Assembly: GCA_003598065.1 (NCBI GenBank)
Contig: QZKR01000044.1
Location: 1-36,110 of the forward strand
Length of the DNA stretch: 36,110 bases
DNA from: Myxococcales bacterium
Lineage (GTDB): Bacteria; Myxococcota_A; SURF-8
Reading direction: 5' to 3'
Position numbers and translations under genes: made by a program. Under the pieces are notes generated by a model. It was given only the letters and a program-made list of their open reading frames with translations, had not been told where the DNA came from and searched no databases. Every line of letters starts with the position of its first letter. Position 1 is the stretch's first letter. Shown piece by piece: positions 7,650 to 15,762 of the stretch.

Positions 7650-9725
7650 TTAAATAAGCCAAAAAGTAAAACCGGTCCCGAGCCAAAAATACCCCGCTAT
7701 TTCAGAATAACTGGACGAGTATTTTTTCGACCAAAACGCAGAATAACCCGCTAAGATCCTCATTTGTATCGATTCTCGCTCATCGCCGTGGCCTTTCCAT
7801 CCCCATACCGCGTATTCGAATTCCGCCCGAATGCCAGGAGTCCAATAGCTCAGTTCGTTATGATCGCCAACTTTTTTCATATCCCAACACAGGGGAAGTC
7901 CGATGACTCCCAGATGGAAACGACCCAGGCGAAGCAGCAGACCGACCGGCACGGCGATCGCGCGGTCTTTTCCATTCAGGAAATTTATTGATGCCGGAAT
8001 GAACGGCCAAGCGAGACCCAGCCATTCTATCTCTTCGAACCTCCATGAAAAATCGAATGACACCTCGACAAACCCATTTTGCTGCTCGACGGGCGACCAC
8101 CCCCCCTGCATTCCGAATCCCCATCTGAACGGCGGCGTATAGGGATTCCAGTAAGAGTAGGTAGGTTCAGGTTCCCAAGCTGGCTCCGGCTCCGGCGGGC
8201 TCTCCGACAAACTGACTTCCACCGTCTCCGTTTGTCCTTCCCGGATCGTGACGACTTTCTTGATCGCCTCTTTCGTTTCGCTCGTCACGGCCAGCATATG
8301 CTCACCCACGGCCACCACAAGCGCCTGGCCGGTGTAGCCGATCTTTTCGCCATCGACGTACACCTCCCCCTCCAGCGGCTGGCCGCGCTCGTCCCGCGCT
8401 TTCACCTTCAGCCCGCCCTGCCGGGCCTGGAGCGCGAACGACAATTCCTCCCTATCGCCCTTGGAAACCTTGATCTCCTTCCACTGCTTCACATACGTCT
8501 CGTCCCCGACCTCGATCTTGTGCCATCCCTCGCCGACCTCTTCGCCGAGCAGCGCCGTCTCTCCGACATACTCGCCGTCGATCCTCACCTCCGCGCGGGG
8601 CGGCGTGCTCCTGATGTCGAGCCGCGCGAAAGTGGGCTGCATCGTCGCCTTGACCGGCTTCATCCGGCGTTGAACGTCAACGGCGAGCGTCTGGTTTTCA
8701 TAACGCCCGTCGGGACTGCGAAACTCGAACACCCTCCGCCCCGGCGCGATCTCCGAACGGCACGGCGTCGCCTCGCAGATCTTCACGCCGCGGGAGAAAA
8801 TCTTCATCCCCGGCGGGTCGCTCTCCAGGTTTACCACCACTTCCTCGCCGCCTTGCGGCTTGTATGGCGCGTAAAGTTCCCCGCCTTCGCCGACGGTCGC
8901 CTTGCCGATCCGGACCACCTGGCCCAGCAAGTCCTCGACCGCCCGCTGCGCCGCCCGCCTGAGCGAGTCGCGATCCTCCACGAAACCCTGGCCCTGATAA
9001 GGATGCGCCGCTTTCCCTTCGACGCAACCGTCCTTCTCCAACTCCAAGGACAGCATTCGTTCGCCCGTTTCGAAACCGCGCAGCCGGATCCGCAGCGAGC
9101 TGTTGGCGGGCAGGCCCACCGGGCAGACGTCGGACGGCGACTTCGCCGGGCGCGTATCGCGCTCGCTGACCACGTCGAACTTGCTTCGCGCCTTGATCCG
9201 GCTCACCACTTCGTCCCGCACCCATTCCGGATTGCCGGAAACGGCGTACTTGTCGCCGAACACCTCGACCGGCAGGACTTCGATCGTGTAGTGCGTCTCG
9301 TTGAAGTAATTGCGGATCGCCTGTTCGATGGGTTCGACGAAGTGACTTTTGAGCGCCAGCTTGCCTTCCCAGGAATAAAGAAAGGAGGTCGGCAGGCTCG
9401 ACACGCCCATCCGCGCCTGAAGCGCGCCGTCGGCGTCGCAGCGGATGACGTCGGGCGACCAGTCCACGGGCTTCTCGCAGACGCCGTCATCCGCCATGAC
9501 GACGATGAAACGCAGGCCCTTGGCGGCGTACTTCCGGTGCAGTTCCTTCCATTTTGGCGCGGCCTTCATGCAGGGCTCGCACCAGCCCGCGAAAAATTCC
9601 ACCACCACCAGCTTGACGCCCGGCGTCTGCAATTCGGCGGCGATGTCCAGATCGCCGGCCTGAACGGATAAAACCGGCCAGGCAAGCCCGATCGCCGTTG
9701 CCGTCAGCAACACCTTCAGCGTCAC
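7650..9725 (-). CDS. Secreted thioredoxin-like / PEGA-repeat / beta-rich fusion protein
   Basis: The domain order is clear. A signal peptide (residues 1-23, cut after VQA) leads to a thioredoxin-like domain (about 25-145) with active-site motif WCEPC (C49, C52) and the cis-proline region SSLPTSF. Next comes a domain with four cysteines that I do not recognise (about 148-290). Three PEGA-like repeats follow (about 296-362, 367-435 and 437-507), with the typical SDPPGMKIF and STPPRAEVRIDGEYVG strands. After a Pro/Glu/Trp-rich linker, residues 530-691 are aromatic and strand-rich and end in GTGFTFWLI, like an outer-membrane barrel terminus. The GTG at 9725 (691 residues) is preferred to a TTG at 9752, because GGAGGA stands 5 nt before it and it opens directly into the signal peptide. 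The 3' portion (7650-8150) is visibly less GC-rich. A periplasmic disulfide role tied to the cell wall or outer membrane is an inference. Confidence 0.8.
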   Translation of the reverse strand: MTLKVLLTATAIGLAWPVLSVQAGDLDIAAELQTPGVKLVVVEFFAGWCEPCMKAAPKWKELHRKYAAKGLRFIVVMADDGVCEKPVDWSPDVIRCDADGALQARMGVSSLPTSFLYSWEGKLALKSHFVEPIEQAIRNYFNETHYTIEVLPVEVFGDKYAVSGNPEWVRDEVVSRIKARSKFDVVSERDTRPAKSPSDVCPVGLPANSSLRIRLRGFETGERMLSLELEKDGCVEGKAAHPYQGQGFVEDRDSLRRAAQRAVEDLLGQVVRIGKATVGEGGELYAPYKPQGGEEVVVNLESDPPGMKIFSRGVKICEATPCRSEIAPGRRVFEFRSPDGRYENQTLAVDVQRRMKPVKATMQPTFARLDIRSTPPRAEVRIDGEYVGETALLGEEVGEGWHKIEVGDETYVKQWKEIKVSKGDREELSFALQARQGGLKVKARDERGQPLEGEVYVDGEKIGYTGQALVVAVGEHMLAVTSETKEAIKKVVTIREGQTETVEVSLSESPPEPEPAWEPEPTYSYWNPYTPPFRWGFGMQGGWSPVEQQNGFVEVSFDFSWRFEEIEWLGLAWPFIPASINFLNGKDRAIAVPVGLLLRLGRFHLGVIGLPLCWDMKKVGDHNELSYWTPGIRAEFEYAVWGWKGHGDERESIQMRILAGYSAFWSKKYSSSYSEIAGYFWLGTGFTFWLI

Positions 9726-9841
9726 GATTGTCCTCCGCCAACCAGCGTGCAAATAATAATATAATTATTGATAAATATAAATACAGTTTCCAGCCAAAAC
9801 CAGTCCGGATCAGCCATGACAATAATCTGACGGTCGGTCGA
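9726..9841 (-). promoter_or_regulatory. AT-rich leader with candidate promoter for the thioredoxin/PEGA gene
   Basis: This 116-nt gap is strikingly AT-rich for this genome. Read on the - strand it holds TTTATA, 17 nt, TATTAT, upstream of the GGAGGA ribosome binding site of the 9725 start. AT-rich DNA gives such matches easily, so only the presence of a promoter somewhere in this gap is likely. Confidence 0.4.
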
Positions 9842-10630
9842 TTAAATTTCTGTTTTTTCTATTTTGTGTCCTTTGGGCGTTGGTTCGCCGTCGAAATAGA
9901 GCCGGCCCTGCTCGTCCTGGGCGAAGCGGCCCAGGCCGATGAAATGCAGCGTGCGCGGGAAAATCACCCAATCGCCGGCCCGCTTCAGGCGCTCCTGGTT
10001 GTGATCGGCGACGGCGGCGAGCGCCGCTGCGTCGCCGGGGCGCGTTCCCGCCGGCCATTCGACGGGCAGCGGCGGCGAGATCATCAAAAGCCGCCCGCCG
10101 TCCACGACCGCCTCGACGATGTGCGTCGTGCTGGCGATCATCGCCTCGCCGGCCTGGATGGCGTCGCGCACGGCATGCGCGCCGACGAACACGCGGCGGC
10201 CGTCGCGTTCGATGGAGAGATCCGCCGGATGGACGTTGACGCCGAGCCAGGCGTCGATCAGCGGCCGCGTGGCGATGCTCATGTAGCCGGCGTAAGCCAC
10301 GGCCTTGACGGCGAAAGGCGCGAGAGCGCGGACCGTCTCGGCGTCGAACTGCTCGCGGGCTTTCATGTCCTTGCGCGGCAGGCCGCGCGCGCGATAGTAA
10401 CCGGCAAGATCACGGATGACGACGGGCAGATCGAAATCCGCGCCGATCGCCGCCGCCTGGCTCTGCGCGTTGTCGCTGAAGATGACGACGACCTCGAACG
10501 AGGGGCGTTCGCCGCGCCGGCGACGCTCGCGCTCGAATTCGAGGATGCGGCGCAGATTGGTTCCCGAACCCGACATGAAGCCGGCGACGCGCAAGGGGCC
10601 GTTCGCGGGATCGTGCAACGGTTTCAGCAT
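9842..10630 (-). CDS. PurN-like formyltransferase family protein
   Basis: A 262-residue protein of the 10-formyltetrahydrofolate-dependent formyltransferase fold, closest in motif to phosphoribosylglycinamide formyltransferase. SGSGTNLRRIL (residues 20-30) matches the phosphate-binding loop. N132 and H134 in VNVHPADL and D177 in AVVDGGRLL match the catalytic Asn, His and Asp of PurN. It is longer than usual PurN (about 190-215 residues) because of extra sequence between the loop and the catalytic strand and a C-terminal extension (from about 205) containing GDWVIFPRTLHF. The ATG at 10630, after AGGACAGGA, is chosen; the open frame further upstream shadows the next gene. It lies 32 nt downstream of the SGNH-like gene and is probably in its operon. 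No purine genes are near, so a substrate other than GAR is possible. Confidence 0.82.
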   Translation of the reverse strand: MLKPLHDPANGPLRVAGFMSGSGTNLRRILEFERERRRRGERPSFEVVVIFSDNAQSQAAAIGADFDLPVVIRDLAGYYRARGLPRKDMKAREQFDAETVRALAPFAVKAVAYAGYMSIATRPLIDAWLGVNVHPADLSIERDGRRVFVGAHAVRDAIQAGEAMIASTTHIVEAVVDGGRLLMISPPLPVEWPAGTRPGDAAALAAVADHNQERLKRAGDWVIFPRTLHFIGLGRFAQDEQGRLYFDGEPTPKGHKIEKTEI

Positions 10631-10662
10631 GGCGTTTCCTGTCCTTCGTTCCCGACGGACGC

Positions 10663-12399
10663 TCACGGACCCGCCGGCGCGGCGGGAACGGGTTCGACGG
10701 CCGCCGGTGCGGGGCGCGTGCAGCACAGTCGCTTCGCCAGCAGAAAATCGGCGCTCAGATCGGCCGACAGGGCGGACGAATCGTCTCGGAAATGCAGCAA
10801 GCCGTTGAATTCGTCCTTTCCGAAAGCGAAGCTTCTCATTTCGAGCTCCGATTCCAGATCCATGACGTATACGCCCGGTTCGTTCAACCGCCGCAGCCAG
10901 TCGTTGTAGGCCGATTTGGCGCGCAGCCCGCCGAAAACCCCTTCGGCGTCCTTGGCGCGGCGCAGCAGATCGATCCGCCGCGCGTAATCGGTCTCCGCCT
11001 GCCCCTGGGCGAACAATCGTTCCGCCTCGCCGTCGGGCGAGAACGGTCTGGCGTCGAGGTCGCTTGCCTGGGTGAGGATGACGATCGGGACGCTTTGCGC
11101 GCGCGCCAGATCGAAAATCGGCCGCCATGCGTCTCTGAGATGGGCGAGCAGGAGCGCGTTGGCGGCCTCGGTCGTTTGCCGGTCGATGGGCAGCCAGCCC
11201 AAATCCCGCATCGCCTCCCAGGCGATCGGCTCGATCTCCGTGCGCTGGAAGTGAAGATACGCGTCCGCGAGGTTTTCGTTGCGAAACCGCGAGAAACGGA
11301 AAATTCTGTAATATTCGCGCAAGAGCGTTCCCAGACGCCGCGTCCGCCCCAGCACCGCGCAGGCGTCGGCGAAGACGGTTTCATAGGCGCCGATATAGTC
11401 GTCGTGGCCGACGTAGAACAGCGCCAGGTCCGGACGGCGATAGGCGAACGCCGCCTCGGCGCGCTTCGCCGTGTCCCGCAGCGTCATCCCCGGCCGGCCG
11501 AAGTTGAAGGACTTCACCGCCGAACCGGAACGCTTCGACAACGCCGCCGTGAAAGGATCTTCCGCGCGAGGGGGAGTGAGAGGCAGGATCGCCGAAAACG
11601 GATCGAAAACGTAAATCGCGAAATCGTCCGGACCGATCTCCAGCGGCGCATAGTTGCCGCCGACGAGGGGGTAATATCCCTTGCCGTCGTCGAGCCTGGT
11701 GATTTTGTAGGCCTGACCGGGTTGCTCCTTGAGGGATTTTTCAAGCCCGTCCAGCAACGCTTTTTTGTCGAGGTCCCGGACTCGCTGCATCTGGCTTAAC
11801 AGATCGACTCCGATGAGACTCAACAACGCCAGGGGCATAAGCACGATGAGCCACAGAACGTAGGCAAGCGCGAGCCGCGCCGGCCAGGCGCGGCGGCTCG
11901 GCCGGCGCCGGGCGATGCTCCAGTACAGCGCCGTGGCGATCAGCGGCAGCCCGAAAATCGGCAGCCACGGCGGCGGGCCGGCCGGTTCCGGCTCGGCGGC
12001 GGGCGAGTCTTTTTCGAGCAGCTTCGCTTCGCTCACGAAAGGCGTTTTTCCCGATTCGGCTTCCCAGGCGTCGATTCGCTTCTTCACCGCGATCAAGAGC
12101 GGAACGGGCGGCGAGGCGTCGAGCGCCGGCTGGACGCGATAATGACGCGTCGCCCACTCGTTCGGCGGGCCCTCGTGGTAACGGACTTCAACGGCGGTGG
12201 TTTCGGCGCCTTTGGCGAACGAGAAAACGACGAACTCCGGGTGCCGCTGGACGGCGTTCACCGTCCAGCCGGCGGCGAGCGCGTCGCCGACGGCCAAAGG
12301 CAGCGCCGGCTCGGAATCGGCCAACGCCATCGTCGCCTGCGCCGCCGCCAAAAGCGCGAACAGTGCGATCAGGCTTGCCGTCCTCCATCGTTTCTGCAT
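10663..12399 (-). CDS. Membrane-anchored SGNH-hydrolase-like protein, probably lacking the catalytic serine
   Basis: A 578-residue exported protein: signal peptide (residues 1-27, ending ALA), an extracytoplasmic N-terminal domain (28-140), two membrane helices (about 145-163 and 174-200), and a large C-terminal domain (about 255-550) with the layout of SGNH/GDSL-like acyl hydrolases and transferases. Block II (SFNFGRPGMT) and block III (ALFYVGHDDY) are recognisable. Where block I would read GDSFT there is FDPFS (266-269), so the nucleophilic Ser appears replaced by Pro267, and the block III Asn is Asp333. Such changes suggest a binding or scaffolding role, or an altered active site, rather than normal hydrolysis (inference). 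The ATG at 12399 has AGAAGAGG upstream and opens into the signal peptide. It is transcribed with the PurN-like gene and divergently from the radical-SAM gene. Confidence 0.7.
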   Translation of the reverse strand: MQKRWRTASLIALFALLAAAQATMALADSEPALPLAVGDALAAGWTVNAVQRHPEFVVFSFAKGAETTAVEVRYHEGPPNEWATRHYRVQPALDASPPVPLLIAVKKRIDAWEAESGKTPFVSEAKLLEKDSPAAEPEPAGPPPWLPIFGLPLIATALYWSIARRRPSRRAWPARLALAYVLWLIVLMPLALLSLIGVDLLSQMQRVRDLDKKALLDGLEKSLKEQPGQAYKITRLDDGKGYYPLVGGNYAPLEIGPDDFAIYVFDPFSAILPLTPPRAEDPFTAALSKRSGSAVKSFNFGRPGMTLRDTAKRAEAAFAYRRPDLALFYVGHDDYIGAYETVFADACAVLGRTRRLGTLLREYYRIFRFSRFRNENLADAYLHFQRTEIEPIAWEAMRDLGWLPIDRQTTEAANALLLAHLRDAWRPIFDLARAQSVPIVILTQASDLDARPFSPDGEAERLFAQGQAETDYARRIDLLRRAKDAEGVFGGLRAKSAYNDWLRRLNEPGVYVMDLESELEMRSFAFGKDEFNGLLHFRDDSSALSADLSADFLLAKRLCCTRPAPAAVEPVPAAPAGP

Positions 12400-12444
12400 G
12401 AAGCCTCTTCTGAAAATCTGCGGTGCAACGCGTTCGACGCCGGA

Positions 12445-12473
12445 ATTATGCCGAAGCCGGCCCATTCGCGCAA
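12445..12473 (-). promoter_or_regulatory. Candidate sigma70-type promoter for the SGNH-like/PurN-like operon
   Basis: On the - strand TTGCGC (12473-12468), 17 nt, CATAAT (12450-12445). The -10 box matches the consensus at five of six positions and the spacing is ideal. It lies 45 nt before the ATG at 12399, in the 152-nt gap shared with the divergent radical-SAM gene. Confidence 0.5.
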
Positions 12474-12500
12474 TATTTCCTTGCACGACAAGCGCTTCCA

Positions 12501-12529
12501 TTGACCCGCCCCTTCAATTCGGTTAGCCT
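12501..12529 (+). promoter_or_regulatory. Candidate sigma70-type promoter for the tandem radical-SAM gene
   Basis: TTGACC (12501-12506), 17 nt, TAGCCT (12524-12529), 22 nt before the ATG at 12552. The -35 box is strong and the -10 box weak. A start site near 12536 would give a very short leader containing the AGGAGA ribosome binding site. Confidence 0.5.
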
Positions 12530-12551
12530 GACCGCGATCCAGGAGACAGGC

Positions 12552-15500
12552 ATGCCGCAGGCTTATCTCATCCATTGCCCGCCCGAACTGCCGCGGACGC
12601 ACGCCGCATTGGCGGTGTATGGCGGTTTTCCGCTGCTTGCGTTCGCCGCCGCGCTCCAAACGACGTTGGAGGTCGAACTGCTGGACGCCACCGGCGCGGG
12701 CAAAATCGCCCTGGATCTCACGCAGATCCGCCCGAGCGGCTGGGAAGGCGCTTTGACCCCGGCGTTGCAGATGAAAACCGAGCGGCCGGTGTTGTTGCAT
12801 TTCGGTCAGGCGGCCCGCCTGATGCCGGAAATCCTGCGCAAGCTCGCGCCCTTGACCGCCCGGTTCAAACGGTCGGGCCGCTCCGTATGGCTGCTGGACA
12901 CGCCGGCCGTTTTCTCCGCGGTCGCGTCTTACGACCCGGAAGGCGCGCTCGCCGCTCTCCCCGATGCGGAGGGGTTGATTTCGACCGCGCGGCCGGAGGC
13001 GCTGGCCCAGGCGCTTTCCGGGCAGGCTCCGGAGGCCGCCGCAAGCGTCTTGAACTCCAAAACGGCTTGGATCGATTCTTTTCTGCGCCATGCGCCGGAC
13101 GACTGGCTAAGCGAAGCCATGAGGCGGTACGCCCTGGCGGCGGCGGCGGTCTGGCCCGAACGCGTCGGCGAACGCCGTTTTCCGGCGACGTCGCCGCCTG
13201 CCGAAACCGACGACGACGTTATCCAGGCTCATCTCGCCCGCCTCGCGCGCCTCGGCGCGGCGGGAGTGGACCTCGTTTCGCCCGTGGATGAGAATGAAAT
13301 CCCGTCGCTGCGGCGTCTGGCGAGATTTTGCAAAGCAGCCGGCTTGACGTTGCGATTGCTTGCGCCGTTGCGCCCCCAAATAGTCGCCGCCGGAGCATTG
13401 GACGAAATTGAACTGCTTCGTGGTCCCGTGCCGCTCGCCGTCCCGGACGGCTTGGCCTCCCCCGAGGCGGCTGAAACGCGCACCGCTGCACACGAGACCT
13501 TGAACGGGGCGGCGGCGCGGCTTGCCGAAGCAGGGCTGACGGCGGAATTGCACGTCGCACTCGGCGGAGCAGGCGATACGATGGCCGGCATGACGGCGAC
13601 CTTGCGCCGGCTCGACGAAATCGTCGAGCGTTTCGGCGCGGCCGTCGTCGGCGGCTGGCAGGGGCCGCCCGACGCCTCCTTTGCGGTCGGCAAGGGCGTT
13701 TCTTATCCGGTCGCGCCCGACGACGCGCACGCCAAGGCGCTTCTCTTCGCCAACTATTTCGGGACGCGGCGGCAATCGACGGGCGAGGAGAAACTCATCA
13801 TCAACGTCTCCTACAAATGCAACAACCACTGCATTTTCTGCTCGATCGCCGACCGCAAGTGCGAGCACGGCGACTTCGCGGCGCAGACGCGCGCCATCGA
13901 TCAGGCCCGCGCGGCGGGCGTGACGCTGCTGGATATCGACGGCGGCGAGCCGACGCTTTATCCGCGCCTCTTCGATCTTCTGGATCACGCCGTTAAGGCG
14001 GGCATGAAGCGGATCACGATCACCAGCAACGGCCGCATGCTCGCCGATCCGGCGCTGGTGCGGAAGCTCGCCGCCTACCCGATTCAGCTTCTGGTGTCGC
14101 TGCACGCGGGCGAGGAGGCGGTGCATGACGGCCTCACCACGCAGGCCGGCTCCTTCCGCCAGACGGTGCGCGGCTTGATGAACGCCCTCAAGGCCTTTCC
14201 CGAACTCGGCGTCAACACGACGCTGGTCGCCGCGAACGTGGCGGGCCTGGAGAAAACGGCCGCGCTTGTGCATAGGCTCGGCGTGAAAACGTGGAACCTG
14301 CAATACTACACGCCCTTCGGCGAGGTGAAGCCGGAACTCGCGCCCGATCCCTACGAGGCGGGGCGGGCGATCGCCGAGGTCATCGACCGTTACGGCGACC
14401 GTCTGCGCATCCAGGTCATCAACCTGCCCTTCTGTTTCCTGCCGGGCCACGAGGCGTGGGCGTTGCAGGATTACAACAAGTCCGTGCGGCGGATGCTGTT
14501 CGTCTCCGGCGAGGACGTCAACCTCGCCGATTATCTAGGCCAGAAGCGCTTCAAAAACGGCAAATGCGACAACTGCCCCTTCGATCCGGTGTGCAAGGGG
14601 TTCTGGGATTTCGGCCGCTCGCCGGCGACGGGCCGCGCCTCGCGCATCCGCCTGCTCGACGTCATCCCCGGCTATCCCTGCTCGGCGCAGTGCGTCTTCT
14701 GCGCCGTCGATGATTGTCTGCTCGCCCATGCGCTCGACACGGAAGCGGTTATTCGCGAGATCGACCGCGGCATGGCCTACGGGCCGACGGCGATCCGTTT
14801 CGGCGGCGGCGAACCGACCGAGCGCGACGACCTGCCCGAGCTTGTCGCCTTCGCGCGCCGCATGGGTTTCCCGACGATCTCCGTGCAGACGCACGGCTTC
14901 CGGCTGGCCGAGCCGGCGTATCTTTCGGAACTGATCGAAGCCGGCGCGACGAAGTTCAACCTGTCGGTGCGCGGCGCCGATGCGGCGACGCACGAGGCGT
15001 TGACCGGCGCGCCGGGCTCGTTCGAGAAACTGGTCGCCGCCGTGCGCGCCGTGGCGGCGCTCGCCCCGGCCGTCGAACTGGAGCTCGACGCCATCCTAAC
15101 CCGCCAGACCGTCCCCGATCTCGCCGAGCAGCTGCGTTTCTGGCATAAGCAGGGAGCACGGCGGATGAACCTGTGGTTCGTCACCGCCGAGGGCCGCGCG
15201 GCGGCGCGCTGGGCCGATCTCGTGCCGAACATGACCGACGCCGCGCGCGAGGTCGCCCTGGCGGACGACGCCGCCCGCGCGCTCGGCATGGAGCCGTTGC
15301 GCTGCTATTACATCCCCTATTGTTTCTTCAAAGGCCGCGAGGCGATCGTCTGGCATCCGCTAGAGGAAAACGCGCTGGTCGTCACGCCCGGCAGCCGCTT
15401 CACGCTGGACAAGGGCCAGCTCGATCTCGGCGTCAAGGCCGACCCCTGTTCGCGCTGCGCCGCCCGCGACGCCTGCTTCGGCATCGCGCCGTCCTACCTG

Positions 15501-15566
15501 CAACGCTTCGGCGACGGCGAACTCAAGCCCTACGCAGAAACGCCGGAGTGGGCGAAGAAGGAGTAA
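12552..15566 (+). CDS. Tandem double radical-SAM protein with an N-terminal cobalamin-domain-like region
   Basis: This 1004-residue protein has two complete radical-SAM cores. Core 1 has C423, C427 and C430 (KCNNHCIFC) with GGEP at 464-467. Core 2 has C710, C714 and C717 (PCSAQCVFC) with GGGEP at 751-755. Each core is followed by its own auxiliary-cluster-like cysteines: C628 (LPFC), C672, C675 and C681 after core 1; C918, C924 (IPYC), C966, C969 and C975 after core 2. The matching layout indicates internal duplication. Residues 1-210 (YLIHCPPELPRTHAAL, then alternating strands and helices) resemble a cobalamin-binding Rossmann domain but lack DxHxxG. Residues 220-370 look like a partial barrel without a cysteine motif. 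The ATG at 12552 follows AGGAGA by 5 nt. Each core should reductively cleave S-adenosylmethionine to drive radical chemistry. The substrate is unknown, and no small-peptide gene was noticed beside it. Confidence 0.9.
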   Translation: MPQAYLIHCPPELPRTHAALAVYGGFPLLAFAAALQTTLEVELLDATGAGKIALDLTQIRPSGWEGALTPALQMKTERPVLLHFGQAARLMPEILRKLAPLTARFKRSGRSVWLLDTPAVFSAVASYDPEGALAALPDAEGLISTARPEALAQALSGQAPEAAASVLNSKTAWIDSFLRHAPDDWLSEAMRRYALAAAAVWPERVGERRFPATSPPAETDDDVIQAHLARLARLGAAGVDLVSPVDENEIPSLRRLARFCKAAGLTLRLLAPLRPQIVAAGALDEIELLRGPVPLAVPDGLASPEAAETRTAAHETLNGAAARLAEAGLTAELHVALGGAGDTMAGMTATLRRLDEIVERFGAAVVGGWQGPPDASFAVGKGVSYPVAPDDAHAKALLFANYFGTRRQSTGEEKLIINVSYKCNNHCIFCSIADRKCEHGDFAAQTRAIDQARAAGVTLLDIDGGEPTLYPRLFDLLDHAVKAGMKRITITSNGRMLADPALVRKLAAYPIQLLVSLHAGEEAVHDGLTTQAGSFRQTVRGLMNALKAFPELGVNTTLVAANVAGLEKTAALVHRLGVKTWNLQYYTPFGEVKPELAPDPYEAGRAIAEVIDRYGDRLRIQVINLPFCFLPGHEAWALQDYNKSVRRMLFVSGEDVNLADYLGQKRFKNGKCDNCPFDPVCKGFWDFGRSPATGRASRIRLLDVIPGYPCSAQCVFCAVDDCLLAHALDTEAVIREIDRGMAYGPTAIRFGGGEPTERDDLPELVAFARRMGFPTISVQTHGFRLAEPAYLSELIEAGATKFNLSVRGADAATHEALTGAPGSFEKLVAAVRAVAALAPAVELELDAILTRQTVPDLAEQLRFWHKQGARRMNLWFVTAEGRAAARWADLVPNMTDAAREVALADDAARALGMEPLRCYYIPYCFFKGREAIVWHPLEENALVVTPGSRFTLDKGQLDLGVKADPCSRCAARDACFGIAPSYLQRFGDGELKPYAETPEWAKKE

Positions 15567-15680
15567 AATCTCCAAATCATCAAAACATAAGCAACAGAAT
15601 CAGAGTTCAACTATCTAGAATATCTTCAGAATTCGGTAGAGAAGCCCAAGCCTGGATAAATGGAGGCGGCGCTTTTCCGC

Positions 15681-15707
15681 TAATCTTTTTCCGCCCCGCG
15701 CCGATTT
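15681..15707 (+). promoter_or_regulatory. Candidate sigma28 (FliA-type) promoter
   Basis: TAAT (15681-15684), exactly 15 nt, GCCGATTT (15700-15707). The FliA consensus is TAAA-N15-GCCGATAA, so nine of twelve positions match with perfect spacing. Transcription from it would start just before the two hairpins at 15720-15759 and give a leader of about 50 nt. One match found by eye in a GC-rich genome may be chance. Confidence 0.4.
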
Positions 15708-15719
15708 AAAAGGCAATGG

Positions 15720-15759
15720 GCTTCCCAGGGAAGGGAAGCATGTTTCCAGGGAGGGAAAC
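15720..15759 (+). promoter_or_regulatory. Two CsrA/RsmA-type hairpins, the second covering the ribosome binding site
   Basis: Hairpin 1 pairs GCTTCCC (15720-15726) with GGGAAGC (15733-15739) around the loop AGGGAA. Hairpin 2 pairs GTTTCC (15742-15747) with GGAAAC (15754-15759) around AGGGAG. Including the closing bases, the loops read CAGGGAAG and CAGGGAGG, both perfect matches to the CANGGANG motif that CsrA/RsmA/RsmE dimers bind in hexaloops. The second loop contains the Shine-Dalgarno bases GGAGG, 8 nt before the ATG at 15763. This is the layout of a CsrA-repressed leader. No csrA gene lies in the window. Confidence 0.55.
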
Positions 15760-15762
15760 GTC

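Noticed and set aside
8079..9671. 530-codon open frame on the + strand opposite the thioredoxin/PEGA gene
   Set aside because: The opposite strand encodes signal peptide, CEPC motif and PEGA repeats; this frame has none.
15567..15680. Possible tRNA or small RNA in the AT-rich stretch after the radical-SAM gene
   Set aside because: No cloverleaf or TpsiC-type sequence is visible. Only a weak CGGCGC/GCGCCG pairing with a long loop was seen, too poor to call a terminator.
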